Shown here in pieces: positions 31,933 through 38,395 of a stretch of DNA of 38,395 nucleotides (positions within the stretch are counted from its first letter, which is position 1; the number at the start of each line of letters is the position of its first letter). Location: NCBI GenBank assembly GCA_938004115.1, contig CALKWS010000046.1, positions 1-38,395 on the forward strand. The letters run 5' to 3'. Below the pieces are notes generated by a model, which saw only the letters and a list, made by a program, of their open reading frames with translations, did no database searches and was not told the DNA's origin. The DNA is from an uncultured Ruaniaceae bacterium. GTDB taxonomy: Bacteria > Actinomycetota > Actinomycetes > Actinomycetales > Beutenbergiaceae. Made by a program: the position numbers and the translations under genes.

Positions 31933-31960
31933 ATGTTGTCCAGACAGGAATGAGCAGAAC

Positions 31961-32269
31961 GTGGTGTACGCGATCGTCAAGGCCGGTGGCCGGCAGGAGA
32001 AGGTGTCCGTCGGTGACATCGTCGTCGTGGACCGGCTCTCCGGTGACGTGGGCGACGCCGTCGAGCTCACCCCGGTGCTGGTGGTGGACGGCAACGAGGT
32101 GACCACCGACGCGGAGAAGCTCGCCAAGGTCACCGTGTCCGCGGAGATCGTCCAGGACGAGAAGGGTCCGAAGATCACCATCGGCAAGTACAAGAACAAG
32201 ACTCGTTACCGCCGTCGGGCCGGTCACCGCCAGCAGTTGACCCGCCTGAAGGTCACCGGTATCGCTTAA
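31961..32269 (+). CDS. rplU: 50S ribosomal protein L21
   Basis: A 102-residue large-subunit protein starting VVYAIVKAGGRQEKVSVGDIVVVDRL and ending with the basic GKYKNKTRYRRRAGHRQQLTRLKVTGI, both typical of L21. The first of two adjacent GTG codons (31961) is taken as start, with AGGA about ten bases upstream. The gene is followed after 16 bases by rpmA, the usual order, and further on by obgE. Confidence 0.96.
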   Translation: MVYAIVKAGGRQEKVSVGDIVVVDRLSGDVGDAVELTPVLVVDGNEVTTDAEKLAKVTVSAEIVQDEKGPKITIGKYKNKTRYRRRAGHRQQLTRLKVTGIA

Positions 32270-32285
32270 GGAAAGCAGGTAGGTC

Positions 32286-32543
32286 ATGGCAACCAAGAAG
32301 GGCGCAAGCTCCTCCCGCAACGGCCGCGACTCCAACGCGCAACGGCTCGGGGTCAAGCGGTTCGGCGGGCAGACCGTCAAGGCCGGTGAGATCCTGGTCC
32401 GGCAGCGCGGCACCAAGTTCCACCCCGGCAACAACGTGCGTCGCGCCGGGGACGACTCCCTGTACGCGCTGGCCGCGGGCGAGGTGCAGTTCGGTACCCG
32501 CCGCGGACGCAAGGTCGTCGACATCGTCCTTGCCGACGCCTGA
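32286..32543 (+). CDS. rpmA: 50S ribosomal protein L27
   Basis: An 85-residue protein of the large subunit close to the peptidyl-transferase centre. It starts MATKKGASSSRNGRDSNAQRLGVKRFGG and contains ILVRQRGTKFHPGNNV and FGTRRGRKVV, all diagnostic. There is no N-terminal extension needing cleavage. A ribosome site (GGTAGG) precedes the ATG closely. The L21-L27 mRNA probably ends at the hairpin 32556-32592. Confidence 0.97.
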   Translation: MATKKGASSSRNGRDSNAQRLGVKRFGGQTVKAGEILVRQRGTKFHPGNNVRRAGDDSLYALAAGEVQFGTRRGRKVVDIVLADA

Positions 32544-32555
32544 GCAGACTCCGTC

Positions 32556-32592
32556 ACGGGGGCGCACCGGCAGCACGTCGGAGCGCCCCCGT
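32556..32592 (+). terminator. Terminator after rpmA
   Basis: ACGGGGGCGC and GCGCCCCCGT form a perfect 10-bp stem around a 17-base loop, 13 bases after the rpmA stop, followed by TGCTCATT. Confidence 0.8.
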
Positions 32593-32713
32593 TGCTCATT
32601 CCACAGCCCGGTGGCGAACCTGGCCATCGCGGCATCGGACCGGGTCCCTAGGCACTCCGGCCGCGCCGGGCGGCCCGGCCACCGGCTCCCACGACTCAGC
32701 ACCTGGAGGTGTC

Positions 32714-34210
32714 ATGGCGGACTTCGTCGACCGGGTGGTGCTGCACGCACGCGGGGGCAACGGTGGCCACGGGGCCGCGTCGGTCCACCGCGAGAAGTTC
32801 AAACCGCTGGGCGGTCCCGACGGCGGTAACGGCGGCGCGGGCGGGGACGTGATCCTGCAGGTCGACCCCCAGGTGACCACGCTGCTGGACTACCACCACT
32901 CACCGCACCGCCGCGCCACCAGCGGCACCCAGGGCATGGGCGGCAACCGCACCGGCAAGAACGGCGCCGACCTGGTACTGGCCGTCCCCGACGGCACCGT
33001 GGTGAAGACCACCGACGGGCAGGTCGTGGCCGACCTGGTGGGCGCGGGCACCCGGTTCGTCGCCGCCGCAGGCGGGCGCGGCGGCCTCGGCAACGCCGCC
33101 CTGGCCTCACCGCGGCGCAAGGCCCCCGGATTCGCCCTGCTCGGGGAACCGGGCCAGGAACGGGACCTGGTCCTGGAACTGAAGACCGTGGCCGACGTGG
33201 CCCTGGTCGGGTTCCCCTCCGCCGGGAAGTCGTCGCTGATCGCCGCGATGAGTGCTGCACGGCCCAAGATCGCCGACTACCCCTTCACCACCCTGGTGCC
33301 GAACCTGGGGGTGGTCCAGGCAGGGGAGCACCGGTTCACCATGGCCGACGTCCCCGGGCTCATCCCGGGCGCCTCCCAGGGCAAGGGCCTGGGCCTGGAG
33401 TTCCTGAGGCACATCGAACGCTGCGCGGTGATCGTGCACGTGCTGGACTGCGCCACCCTCGAACCCGGCCGCGACCCGATCAGCGACCTGGACGTGATCG
33501 AGGCGGAATTGGCCGCCTACAGCGCTGACCTCGAGATCGAGGGCGGGCGGGTGCCGCTGTCGGACCGTCCCCGCCTGGTGGTGCTGAACAAGGTCGACGT
33601 CCCCGAGGCACGGGAGCTGGCCGATCTGGTGCGTCCGGACCTGGAAGCGCGCGGCCTGGAGGTGTACGAGATCTCCGCGGTCGCCCGCACCGGCCTGCGG
33701 GAACTGTCCTTCGCACTGGCCGGCATCGTGCAGCGTGCCCGTGAGCAGTCCCCGCCCGCAGCGCCCACCCGCACCGTGCTACGACCGGCGGCAGCGGGGG
33801 AGGCGCCCTTCACCGTCACCCGCCGGCACACCGACCGGGAGTACTTCCTGGTCACCGGGGAGAAACCGGAACGCTGGGTGAACCAGACCGACTTCGGCAA
33901 CGACGAGGCGGTGGGCTTCCTCGCCGACCGGCTGGCGCGCCTGGGCGTCGAGGAGGCGCTGTTCAAGGCAGGCGCGAGTCCCGGTGCGGAAGTGGTGATC
34001 GGAGACGGGCCCGACGGGGTGATCTTCGACTGGGAACCGACGATGATGACGGGTCCGGAACTACTCGGCGCCCGCGGTACCGATGCGCGGCTGGACGACC
34101 GCAGCCGGCCGACGCGCGCCGAGCGGCGCCAGGAGTACTACGACCGGATGGACGCCAAGGCCGCAGCCAGGCAGGAACTGCAGGACGAGGTCTGGACCGA
34201 CCGGGAGTGA
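32714..34210 (+). CDS. obgE: GTPase Obg
   Basis: A 498-residue ribosome-associated GTPase involved in large-subunit assembly and stress responses. The glycine-rich Obg fold comes first (DRVVLHARGGNGGHGAASVHREKF, GGNGGAGGDV). The G domain shows GFPSAGKSS (166-174), DVPG (212-215) and NKVD (292-295). An OCT domain follows (VTRRHTDREYFLVTGEKPERWVNQTDFGNDEAVGFLADRL), and a basic tail ends the protein. GGAGG six bases before the ATG fixes the start. Position after rplU-rpmA and before proB is the standard order. Confidence 0.96.
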   Translation: MADFVDRVVLHARGGNGGHGAASVHREKFKPLGGPDGGNGGAGGDVILQVDPQVTTLLDYHHSPHRRATSGTQGMGGNRTGKNGADLVLAVPDGTVVKTTDGQVVADLVGAGTRFVAAAGGRGGLGNAALASPRRKAPGFALLGEPGQERDLVLELKTVADVALVGFPSAGKSSLIAAMSAARPKIADYPFTTLVPNLGVVQAGEHRFTMADVPGLIPGASQGKGLGLEFLRHIERCAVIVHVLDCATLEPGRDPISDLDVIEAELAAYSADLEIEGGRVPLSDRPRLVVLNKVDVPEARELADLVRPDLEARGLEVYEISAVARTGLRELSFALAGIVQRAREQSPPAAPTRTVLRPAAAGEAPFTVTRRHTDREYFLVTGEKPERWVNQTDFGNDEAVGFLADRLARLGVEEALFKAGASPGAEVVIGDGPDGVIFDWEPTMMTGPELLGARGTDARLDDRSRPTRAERRQEYYDRMDAKAAARQELQDEVWTDRE

Positions 34211-34243
34211 GGCGCTACCGCTCGGGTGCGCCAGAATGATGCC

Positions 34244-35389
34244 GTGACCACCGCAGTGACCGACCGCGCCGCCCTGGCCGACACCACCAGGGCGCGGCGC
34301 GTGGTCGTCAAGATCGGGTCCTCCTCGCTGACCGATACCGGCGGGCGACTCGATGTGCACAAACTCAACGCACTGGTGGAGGTGCTGGCCGCCCGGCGTG
34401 CCGGCGGGGGACAGGTGGTGCTGGTCTCCTCCGGTGCGATCGCCTCGGCACTGGGGGTGCTGGGCCTGAGCGCCCGGCCCCAGGATCTGGCCACCGCCCA
34501 GGCCGCCGCCAGCGTCGGTCAGGGCCTGCTGATGGCCCACTACACCCGCGCCTTCGGCGCCCACGACATCACCGTGGGTCAGGTGCTGCTCACCGTGGAG
34601 GACGTGATCCGCCGGGCCCACCACCGCAACGTGCAGCGCAACCTGGAGCGTCTGCTCGCCCTCGGTGTGCTGCCGATCGTCAACGAGAACGACGCGGTCG
34701 CCACCCAGGAGATCAAGTTCGGCGACAACGACCGGCTCGCCGCCCTGGTGTCCCACCTGACCAAGGCCGACGCGCTGGTGCTGCTCACCGACGTCGATGC
34801 CCTGTACGACCGCTCCCCGCGGCATCCGGACGCCCGGAGGATCGCCCGCGTCGACAGCCAGCAGGATCTGCAGGGGATCGAGGTGACCGCCCGCAGCACC
34901 GGGGTGGGCACCGGCGGGATGGTCTCCAAGCTCGACTCCGCCGCGATCGCCTCCGGCGCGGGTATCCCGGTGGTGGTGACCTCCGCGGAGAACGCCGGGG
35001 CCGTCCTGGCCGGCGCCGACGTGGGCACCTGGTTCGAGCCCGCCGCCCGGCGGGTCAGCGCACGCAGGTTGTGGCTCGCTCACGCCGCCCACACCAGCGG
35101 GGCGGTCCAGGTGGACGACGGGGCGGTCCGCGCCATCACCGTGGGCAAGAAGTCGCTCCTCGCAGCCGGTGTGACCAGCGTCTCCGGGGAATTCGACGCC
35201 GGCGAACCGATCGACGTGCTCGACCCGGGCGGACGGGTGGTGGCCCGCGGCCTGGCGGCCTACAGCGCGGAGGAACTACCCGAACGGCTGGGCCGGACCT
35301 CGGCGGAACTGCGGCGGCAGTTCGGTCCGGACAGCGCGCGTGCGGTGGTCCACCGCGACGACCTGGTGGTCCTGCACCACGACCGCTGA
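34244..35389 (+). CDS. proB: Glutamate 5-kinase
   Basis: ProB phosphorylates glutamate, the first step of proline synthesis. The 381-residue protein has the amino-acid-kinase start RRVVVKIGSSSLT, VVLVSSGAIASAL, PIVNENDAVA and FGDNDRLAALVS, and a C-terminal PUA domain (GAVRAITVGKKSLLAAGVTSVSGEF to RGLAAYSAEEL). The GTG at 34244 is the likely start; no ribosome site is evident, while CAGAAT sits six bases upstream of GTG, so the message may be leaderless. ProA, the next enzyme, is separated from it by a 1.7-kb insert holding the sulfur-type leader and monooxygenase gene. Confidence 0.95.
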   Translation: MTTAVTDRAALADTTRARRVVVKIGSSSLTDTGGRLDVHKLNALVEVLAARRAGGGQVVLVSSGAIASALGVLGLSARPQDLATAQAAASVGQGLLMAHYTRAFGAHDITVGQVLLTVEDVIRRAHHRNVQRNLERLLALGVLPIVNENDAVATQEIKFGDNDRLAALVSHLTKADALVLLTDVDALYDRSPRHPDARRIARVDSQQDLQGIEVTARSTGVGTGGMVSKLDSAAIASGAGIPVVVTSAENAGAVLAGADVGTWFEPAARRVSARRLWLAHAAHTSGAVQVDDGAVRAITVGKKSLLAAGVTSVSGEFDAGEPIDVLDPGGRVVARGLAAYSAEELPERLGRTSAELRRQFGPDSARAVVHRDDLVVLHHDR

Positions 35390-35405
35390 TATGCCGGGGA
35401 AGGTC

Positions 35406-35437
35406 CTCGGTGACCTGCGATCTCGGTGACCTGCGAT
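35406..35437. repeat. 16-bp tandem duplication after proB
   Basis: CTCGGTGACCTGCGAT occurs twice without a gap (35406-35421 and 35422-35437), 17 bases past the proB stop. Confidence 0.9.
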
Positions 35438-35500
35438 CGCGGCCGATGCGCCCCGGGGTGCCCGCCGTGACCGCACCGCGTGCACCGGCGCAGCGGGTAG

Positions 35501-35530
35501 TTGACTTCGCCTCGGCGGCACCCATAACCT
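35501..35530 (+). promoter_or_regulatory. Promoter of the SAM-IV leader transcript
   Basis: TTGACT, 18-base spacer, TAACCT. One of the best promoter matches in the window; the predicted start near 35537 coincides with the first bases of the riboswitch fold. Confidence 0.75.
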
Positions 35531-35535
35531 CATAG

Positions 35536-35645
35536 TCGGTCCAGAGCGTCAGCGCCAAGCCCCGGCTCGCTGACCGGCAACCCCCGCGCAGTGGGGTGCC
35601 CCGGGAAACGACCAGGCCCCGGCCAACCGGCCGGCGGCAAGCGCA
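35536..35645 (+). ncRNA. SAM-IV type riboswitch
   Basis: An S-adenosylmethionine-sensing leader element. The stretch matches the SAM-IV pattern as I know it. GGTC (35538-35541) pairs with GACC (35610-35613) as P1. GTCAGCG (35548-35554) pairs with CGCTGAC (35568-35574) as P2, around the invariant-looking CAAGCCCCGGCT. CCGGCAACCCCC to GGGGTGCCCCGG forms P3. Downstream GGCGGCAAGCGC supplies the 3' pseudoknot element. SAM-IV elements are actinobacterial and control sulfur and methionine genes, generally off when SAM is high. Here it stands at the very start of the transcript, upstream of a Cys-rich leader peptide. A small hairpin (CACCGC/GCGGTG, 35647-35662) follows and may be part of the expression platform. 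Confidence 0.85.
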
Positions 35646-35687
35646 TCACCGCCCACGCGGTGCCAACCAGAAGGACAAGACACACTG

Positions 35688-35774
35688 ATGAACACCACCA
35701 GGACCCCTGCGTACCAGCGACGCGTCGTCTCCTGTGTGATGTGTTCCATGTGTTGCTGCTCCATGTCGGCCTGA
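35688..35774 (+). CDS. Cys/Met-rich leader peptide
   Basis: A 28-codon ORF, ATG at 35688, stop TGA at 35772-35774. Its second half reads VVSCVMCSMCCCSMSA, with five Cys codons (35733, 35742, 35751, 35754 and 35757) and three internal Met codons. AGAAGGA lies about 12 bases upstream. Cys-rich leader ORFs act as cysteine-responsive attenuators in mycobacteria and are known in other bacteria, with ribosome stalling at Cys codons altering downstream folding. Here a perfect hairpin (TGTCGG/CCGACA, 35764-35781) covers the end and stop of the ORF, within reach of a ribosome stalled at the CCC run, and more hairpins follow before the monooxygenase gene. It is too short and biased to be a normal protein gene. 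Confidence 0.75.
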   Translation: MNTTRTPAYQRRVVSCVMCSMCCCSMSA

Positions 35775-35877
35775 ACCGACACCTCGACCGGCAGCCTCGG
35801 CCCGACCGGGCCCCTTGGCGCCACCCCCCAGTTGCTCGGCGAGCACGCGGGTCCGGTGCGTGACACACCGGACGTGC
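35764..35877 (+). promoter_or_regulatory. Hairpin series between leader peptide and monooxygenase gene
   Basis: Three or four stems in line: TGTCGG/CCGACA (35764-35781), GGCCC/GGGCC (35799-35812), TGCTC/GAGCA (35833-35845) and the strongest, GTCCGGTG/CACCGGAC (35851-35873), extendable by GCAC/GTGC (35843-35877) past a 4-base bulge. CCCC and GGGG at 35877-35894 offer a competing pairing, and a T-rich patch (ATTTCTTCT) follows at 35901. This fits an attenuator; which stem terminates is not determinable by eye. Confidence 0.55.
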
Positions 35878-35919
35878 CCCGCGGCTGGGGTCATGGAGTG
35901 ATTTCTTCTGTGCACGAAA

Positions 35920-36930
35920 GTGAGCACCGCTGTGACCGTCGTCCCCACCCCCCTGACCGCGCCCTTCTCCCTGATCGGCGTGGACCTGTCCAACGCCGGC
36001 GCCCCTCGTGAGTGGCAGCGCGAGCGAAACTCCGAGACCGAACAGTTCATCATGGGCCGGCTCGCCGGGTTGGCCTCCCTGGCCGACCGCGGCGGCGTGG
36101 ATCTCATCGCCCTGGATGAGACCTTCCGCCTGGGCGGGCACCGCCGCCGGGACGCCTGGCTGGACGGCGCCCTGGCCGCCTCCAGGCTCTCCCGGCACAC
36201 CACCCGCGCGGCCGTGGCCGCAGCGGTACCCCTGGCCACCGCCCGCCCCGAGCACGTCGCCGGAGCGATCGCCTCGGTCCACCGGGCGACCGGTCAGCGC
36301 GCCGGATGGCAGCTTCCCCTCGGAACCACCGCGCAGGGGGCCGGGGCCCGCAGCGTCGACGCCGTCCTGCGGGCCACCACGCTGAAGACCACCACCTCGC
36401 AGCGAAACGCCGCCACCCCCACCGTCCGGCCCGCGGTGGTGGTGCCGGTGCGCACGGGCGTGGACGCCGAGCTGGCCGCCGCCCGGGCCGACGTCGCGCG
36501 GATCTCGGTGGCAACGCTGGAGGAGGCCCGGGCCGCGCGCTCGGCGATCCGCGACGCCGCCGTCGAATGGGGCCGGGCCCCCGAGGACGTCAAGGTGCTG
36601 GTGGACGTTCACGCGGTGCTCTCCGCGGACCGTCCCAGTGCCCAGGCGCGATGGGACCTGCTGTCCTCCCTGGAGTTGCCCGAGGGACTACCGGCCCTGC
36701 GCGTGATCGGCACCGCCGGCGACCTTGCCACCCTGTGGAACGCCTGGGTGCAGGCCGGGGCCGCCGACGGGTTCACCGTGGTGCCGGCCTCGGTGCCCAC
36801 CGACGTGGCCGCCCTGGCCGGCGACCTCGTGCCCGCCCTCACCGACCTGGGACTACGTACCCCGCACACCCCGGCGGTCCCGGCCGCACGCGCGCGCAGC
36901 ACCCAGCGCACCGCTGCCGCCGCCCGGTGA
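35920..36930 (+). CDS. Luciferase-like flavin monooxygenase homologue, short form
   Basis: A 336-residue protein related to the LLM class (bacterial luciferase-like, FMNH2-dependent; NtaA/SnaA/DszA branch). The start FSLIGVDLSNAGAPREWQ and RLAGLASLADRGGVDLIALDETF match the first barrel strands. AAVPLATARPEHVAGAIASVHRATGQRAGW matches the segment before the GRxGWN turn. The end WNAWVQAGAADGFTVVPASVPTDVAALAGDLVPAL matches the last strands. It is about 100 residues shorter than NtaA-type enzymes, and the central region is Ala-rich and divergent, so activity is uncertain. GTG 35920 has only a weak site (CGAAAG). The SAM-IV and Cys-leader control suggests organosulfur use or another sulfur-related role (inference). 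Confidence 0.7.
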   Translation: MSTAVTVVPTPLTAPFSLIGVDLSNAGAPREWQRERNSETEQFIMGRLAGLASLADRGGVDLIALDETFRLGGHRRRDAWLDGALAASRLSRHTTRAAVAAAVPLATARPEHVAGAIASVHRATGQRAGWQLPLGTTAQGAGARSVDAVLRATTLKTTTSQRNAATPTVRPAVVVPVRTGVDAELAAARADVARISVATLEEARAARSAIRDAAVEWGRAPEDVKVLVDVHAVLSADRPSAQARWDLLSSLELPEGLPALRVIGTAGDLATLWNAWVQAGAADGFTVVPASVPTDVAALAGDLVPALTDLGLRTPHTPAVPAARARSTQRTAAAAR

Positions 36931-37050
36931 TCGCGGTCGTGGGCGGCGCCGCCAGCCGGGCAAGGCACGGCACCGCCGGTACGACATGGCAACAGCACCC
37001 CCCGCCCGGGGAGGCGGTCAGCGCGGGGGCGCGCAGCACCCGTCCCGCAC

Positions 37051-37063
37051 CCCGCGAAGCGGG
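37051..37063 (+). terminator. Short hairpin before proA
   Basis: CCCGC, GAA, GCGGG: a 5-bp stem with a stable triloop, 120 bases past the monooxygenase stop and 15 bases before proA. Possibly a weak terminator or a proA leader element. Confidence 0.3.
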
Positions 37064-37078
37064 CTTAAGGTGTGTGCT

Positions 37079-38371
37079 ATGACCGAGACGACGGCGCAGT
37101 CCACCCAGGACGTATCCGCAGCAGTAACCGACGTGGCCCGGCGGGCGAAGGTCGCCGCGCGTTCCCTGGCCCGGGCCACCCGGGCCACCAAGGACGGCGC
37201 ACTGCACCGGATGGCGGACACACTGGTGGCCGCCAGCGAGCGCATCGTGACCGCCAACGCCCGCGACGTGGCCCGCGCCCAGGCGGACGGAATGAGCCCG
37301 GGACTGGTGGACCGGCTCACGCTGGACCCCGCCCGGATCGAACAGATCGCCGGCGCGCTGCGCGATCTGGCCGCGCTGCCGGACCCGGTGGGTGAGGTGC
37401 TGCACGGGTCCACGCTGCCCAACGGTCTGCGGGTGCGGCAGGTACGTGTGCCCATGGGTGTGGTGGGCATGATCTACGAGGCGCGCCCGAACGTGACGGT
37501 CGATGCCGCGGGCCTGGCCCTGAAGAGCGGGAACGCGGTGGTGCTGCGTGGAGGATCGGCCGCCGCGGACTCCAACCAGGAGATCGTGGCAGTGCTCGGG
37601 CAGGCGCTGCGGGACGTCGGTCTGCCCGCCGATCTGGTGCAGTCCATCGACGCCTACGGCCGCGCCGGCGCCCAGGCCCTGATGCGGGCCCGGGGCCTGG
37701 TAGACGTCCTGATCCCCAGGGGCGGGGCGGGCCTGATCCAGACCGTGGTGGCCCAGTCCACCGTGCCGGTGATCGAGACCGGGGTGGGGAACTGCCACCT
37801 GTACGTCGACGCCGCGGCCGACGTGGAGCAGGCCCTGGCGCTGCTGCTGAACTCCAAGACCCAACGGGTGGGGGTGTGCAACGCGGCCGAGACGCTGCTG
37901 GTGCACGCCGACATCGCCACCGGCTTCCTGCCTGCAGCGCTGCAGGCGCTGGGCGAGGCCGGCGTTCGGATCCACGGGGACGAACGCACCCAGGAACTGG
38001 CGCCCACGGGTGTGGCGGTGGCCGAGGCCACCGAGGAGGACTGGCACGCGGAGTACCTGAGCATGGACCTGGCGGTCCGGGTGGTCGCGGACCTGGACCA
38101 GGCGCTGGACCACATCCGTACCTACTCCTCCGGGCACACCGAGGCCATCTGCACCACCGACACTCGCAGTGTGCAACGGTTCACCGCGGAGGTGGACTCG
38201 GCGGCGGTGATGGTCAACGCCTCCACCCGGTTCACCGACGGCGGGCAGCTCGGCTTGGGAGCCGAGATCGGCATCTCGACCCAGAAGTTGCACGCCCGCG
38301 GACCGATGGGGCTGGCCGAACTGACCACCACCACCTGGATCGTGGAGGGTGACGGGCACATCCGCACCTGA
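37079..38371 (+). CDS. proA: Glutamate-5-semialdehyde dehydrogenase (gamma-glutamyl phosphate reductase)
   Basis: ProA reduces the product of ProB to glutamate 5-semialdehyde with NADPH. The 430-residue protein contains RVPMGVVGMIYEARPNVTVDAAGLALKSGNAVVLRGG, VLIPRGGAGLI, the catalytic-cysteine region KTQRVGVCNAAETLLVH, and the end VMVNASTRFTDGGQLGLGAEIGISTQKLHARGPMGL, all diagnostic. The ATG at 37079 follows TAAGGT by eight bases; either AAGG acts as ribosome site or the message is nearly leaderless. The last codons and the stop are included in a 19-bp tandem duplication. Confidence 0.96.
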   Translation: MTETTAQSTQDVSAAVTDVARRAKVAARSLARATRATKDGALHRMADTLVAASERIVTANARDVARAQADGMSPGLVDRLTLDPARIEQIAGALRDLAALPDPVGEVLHGSTLPNGLRVRQVRVPMGVVGMIYEARPNVTVDAAGLALKSGNAVVLRGGSAAADSNQEIVAVLGQALRDVGLPADLVQSIDAYGRAGAQALMRARGLVDVLIPRGGAGLIQTVVAQSTVPVIETGVGNCHLYVDAAADVEQALALLLNSKTQRVGVCNAAETLLVHADIATGFLPAALQALGEAGVRIHGDERTQELAPTGVAVAEATEEDWHAEYLSMDLAVRVVADLDQALDHIRTYSSGHTEAICTTDTRSVQRFTAEVDSAAVMVNASTRFTDGGQLGLGAEIGISTQKLHARGPMGLAELTTTTWIVEGDGHIRT

Positions 38372-38389
38372 CGGGCACAGCCGCACCTG
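38352..38389. repeat. 19-bp tandem duplication spanning the proA stop
   Basis: ACGGGCACATCCGCACCTG (38352-38370) is followed directly by a copy with one change (38371-38389). The first copy encodes the last residues of ProA (GHIRT) and runs into its stop. Confidence 0.85.
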
Positions 38390-38395
38390 AGGGCT

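Noticed and set aside
32556..32592. Riboswitch or leader element for obgE
   Set aside because: The perfect 10-bp stem with a long loop directly after rpmA is better explained as the L21-L27 terminator.
35591..35863. 90-codon plus-strand frame across the leader region after proB
   Set aside because: It is in a different frame from the Cys-rich leader, overlaps the riboswitch and hairpins, and has no similarity or ribosome site.
36839..38386. Open frame of about 515 codons antisense to proA
   Set aside because: proA is certain, and the antisense translation is His/Gln/Gly-rich without family features.

Overview
The window looks like chromosomal DNA from a high-GC Actinomycetota, probably of the Micrococcales type. 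The evidence is very high G+C, frequent GTG starts, many 4-8 bp gene overlaps, a SepIVA-like coiled-coil gene after coaD, HisKA_3 two-component pairs and a SAM-IV type riboswitch. No species can be named from sequence reading alone. I saw no insertion sequence, phage, CRISPR array, rRNA or tRNA.

Layout, left to right. (1) 115-5863: rpmB on the minus strand, divergent from recG, an ABC ATPase, a large membrane protein and rsmD. (2) 5901-9633: an accessory carbohydrate block (Gfo/Idh oxidoreductase, ThuA-like protein, altronate dehydratase UxaA) that separates rsmD from coaD, genes usually adjacent in relatives. (3) 9795-13343: an overlapping housekeeping operon coaD, sepIVA-like, yceD/DUF177, rnc, mutM. 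rpmF is absent from its usual place, and MutM carries a long Pro/Ala/Glu-rich insertion. (4) 13363-17845: a block with a different look (GNAT, small membrane protein, NarL/LiaR-type two-component system, alpha/beta hydrolase, small coupled ORF) bounded by related imperfect 40-bp repeats that resemble the 3' end of mutM. (5) 17939-22717: a DUF368 lipid-carrier translocase, then kdgK and eda divergent from a LacI-family regulator that overlaps a DevR-like response regulator gene. (6) 22760-25809: an M20 dipeptidase and a DevS/DosT-like GAF histidine kinase. (7) 26213-31746: RNase E/G and a large membrane protein of unknown function. (8) 31961-38371: rplU, rpmA, obgE, proB, a luciferase-like flavin monooxygenase homologue with an elaborate leader, and proA.

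How the genes work together. UxaA (altronate to 2-keto-3-deoxygluconate), KdgK (phosphorylation) and Eda (cleavage to pyruvate and glyceraldehyde 3-phosphate) form the lower hexuronate pathway. They lie in two pieces on either side of the core operon. LacI-type operators of similar sequence lie at uxaA and in duplicate between eda and the regulator gene, so one local regulator may control both pieces. The response regulator at 22055 and the kinase at 24184 resemble DevR and DevS and may form a redox or oxygen pair; the kinase keeps the FPP.HPPM segment that holds the haem-ligand histidine in DosS.

The most striking region is 35501-36930. A promoter is followed by a SAM-IV type riboswitch, then a 28-codon leader peptide whose C-terminal half is packed with Cys and Met codons, then a series of hairpins, then a short luciferase-like monooxygenase homologue, all placed between proB and proA. 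This looks like layered control by S-adenosylmethionine and by cysteine supply of an organosulfur-related gene.
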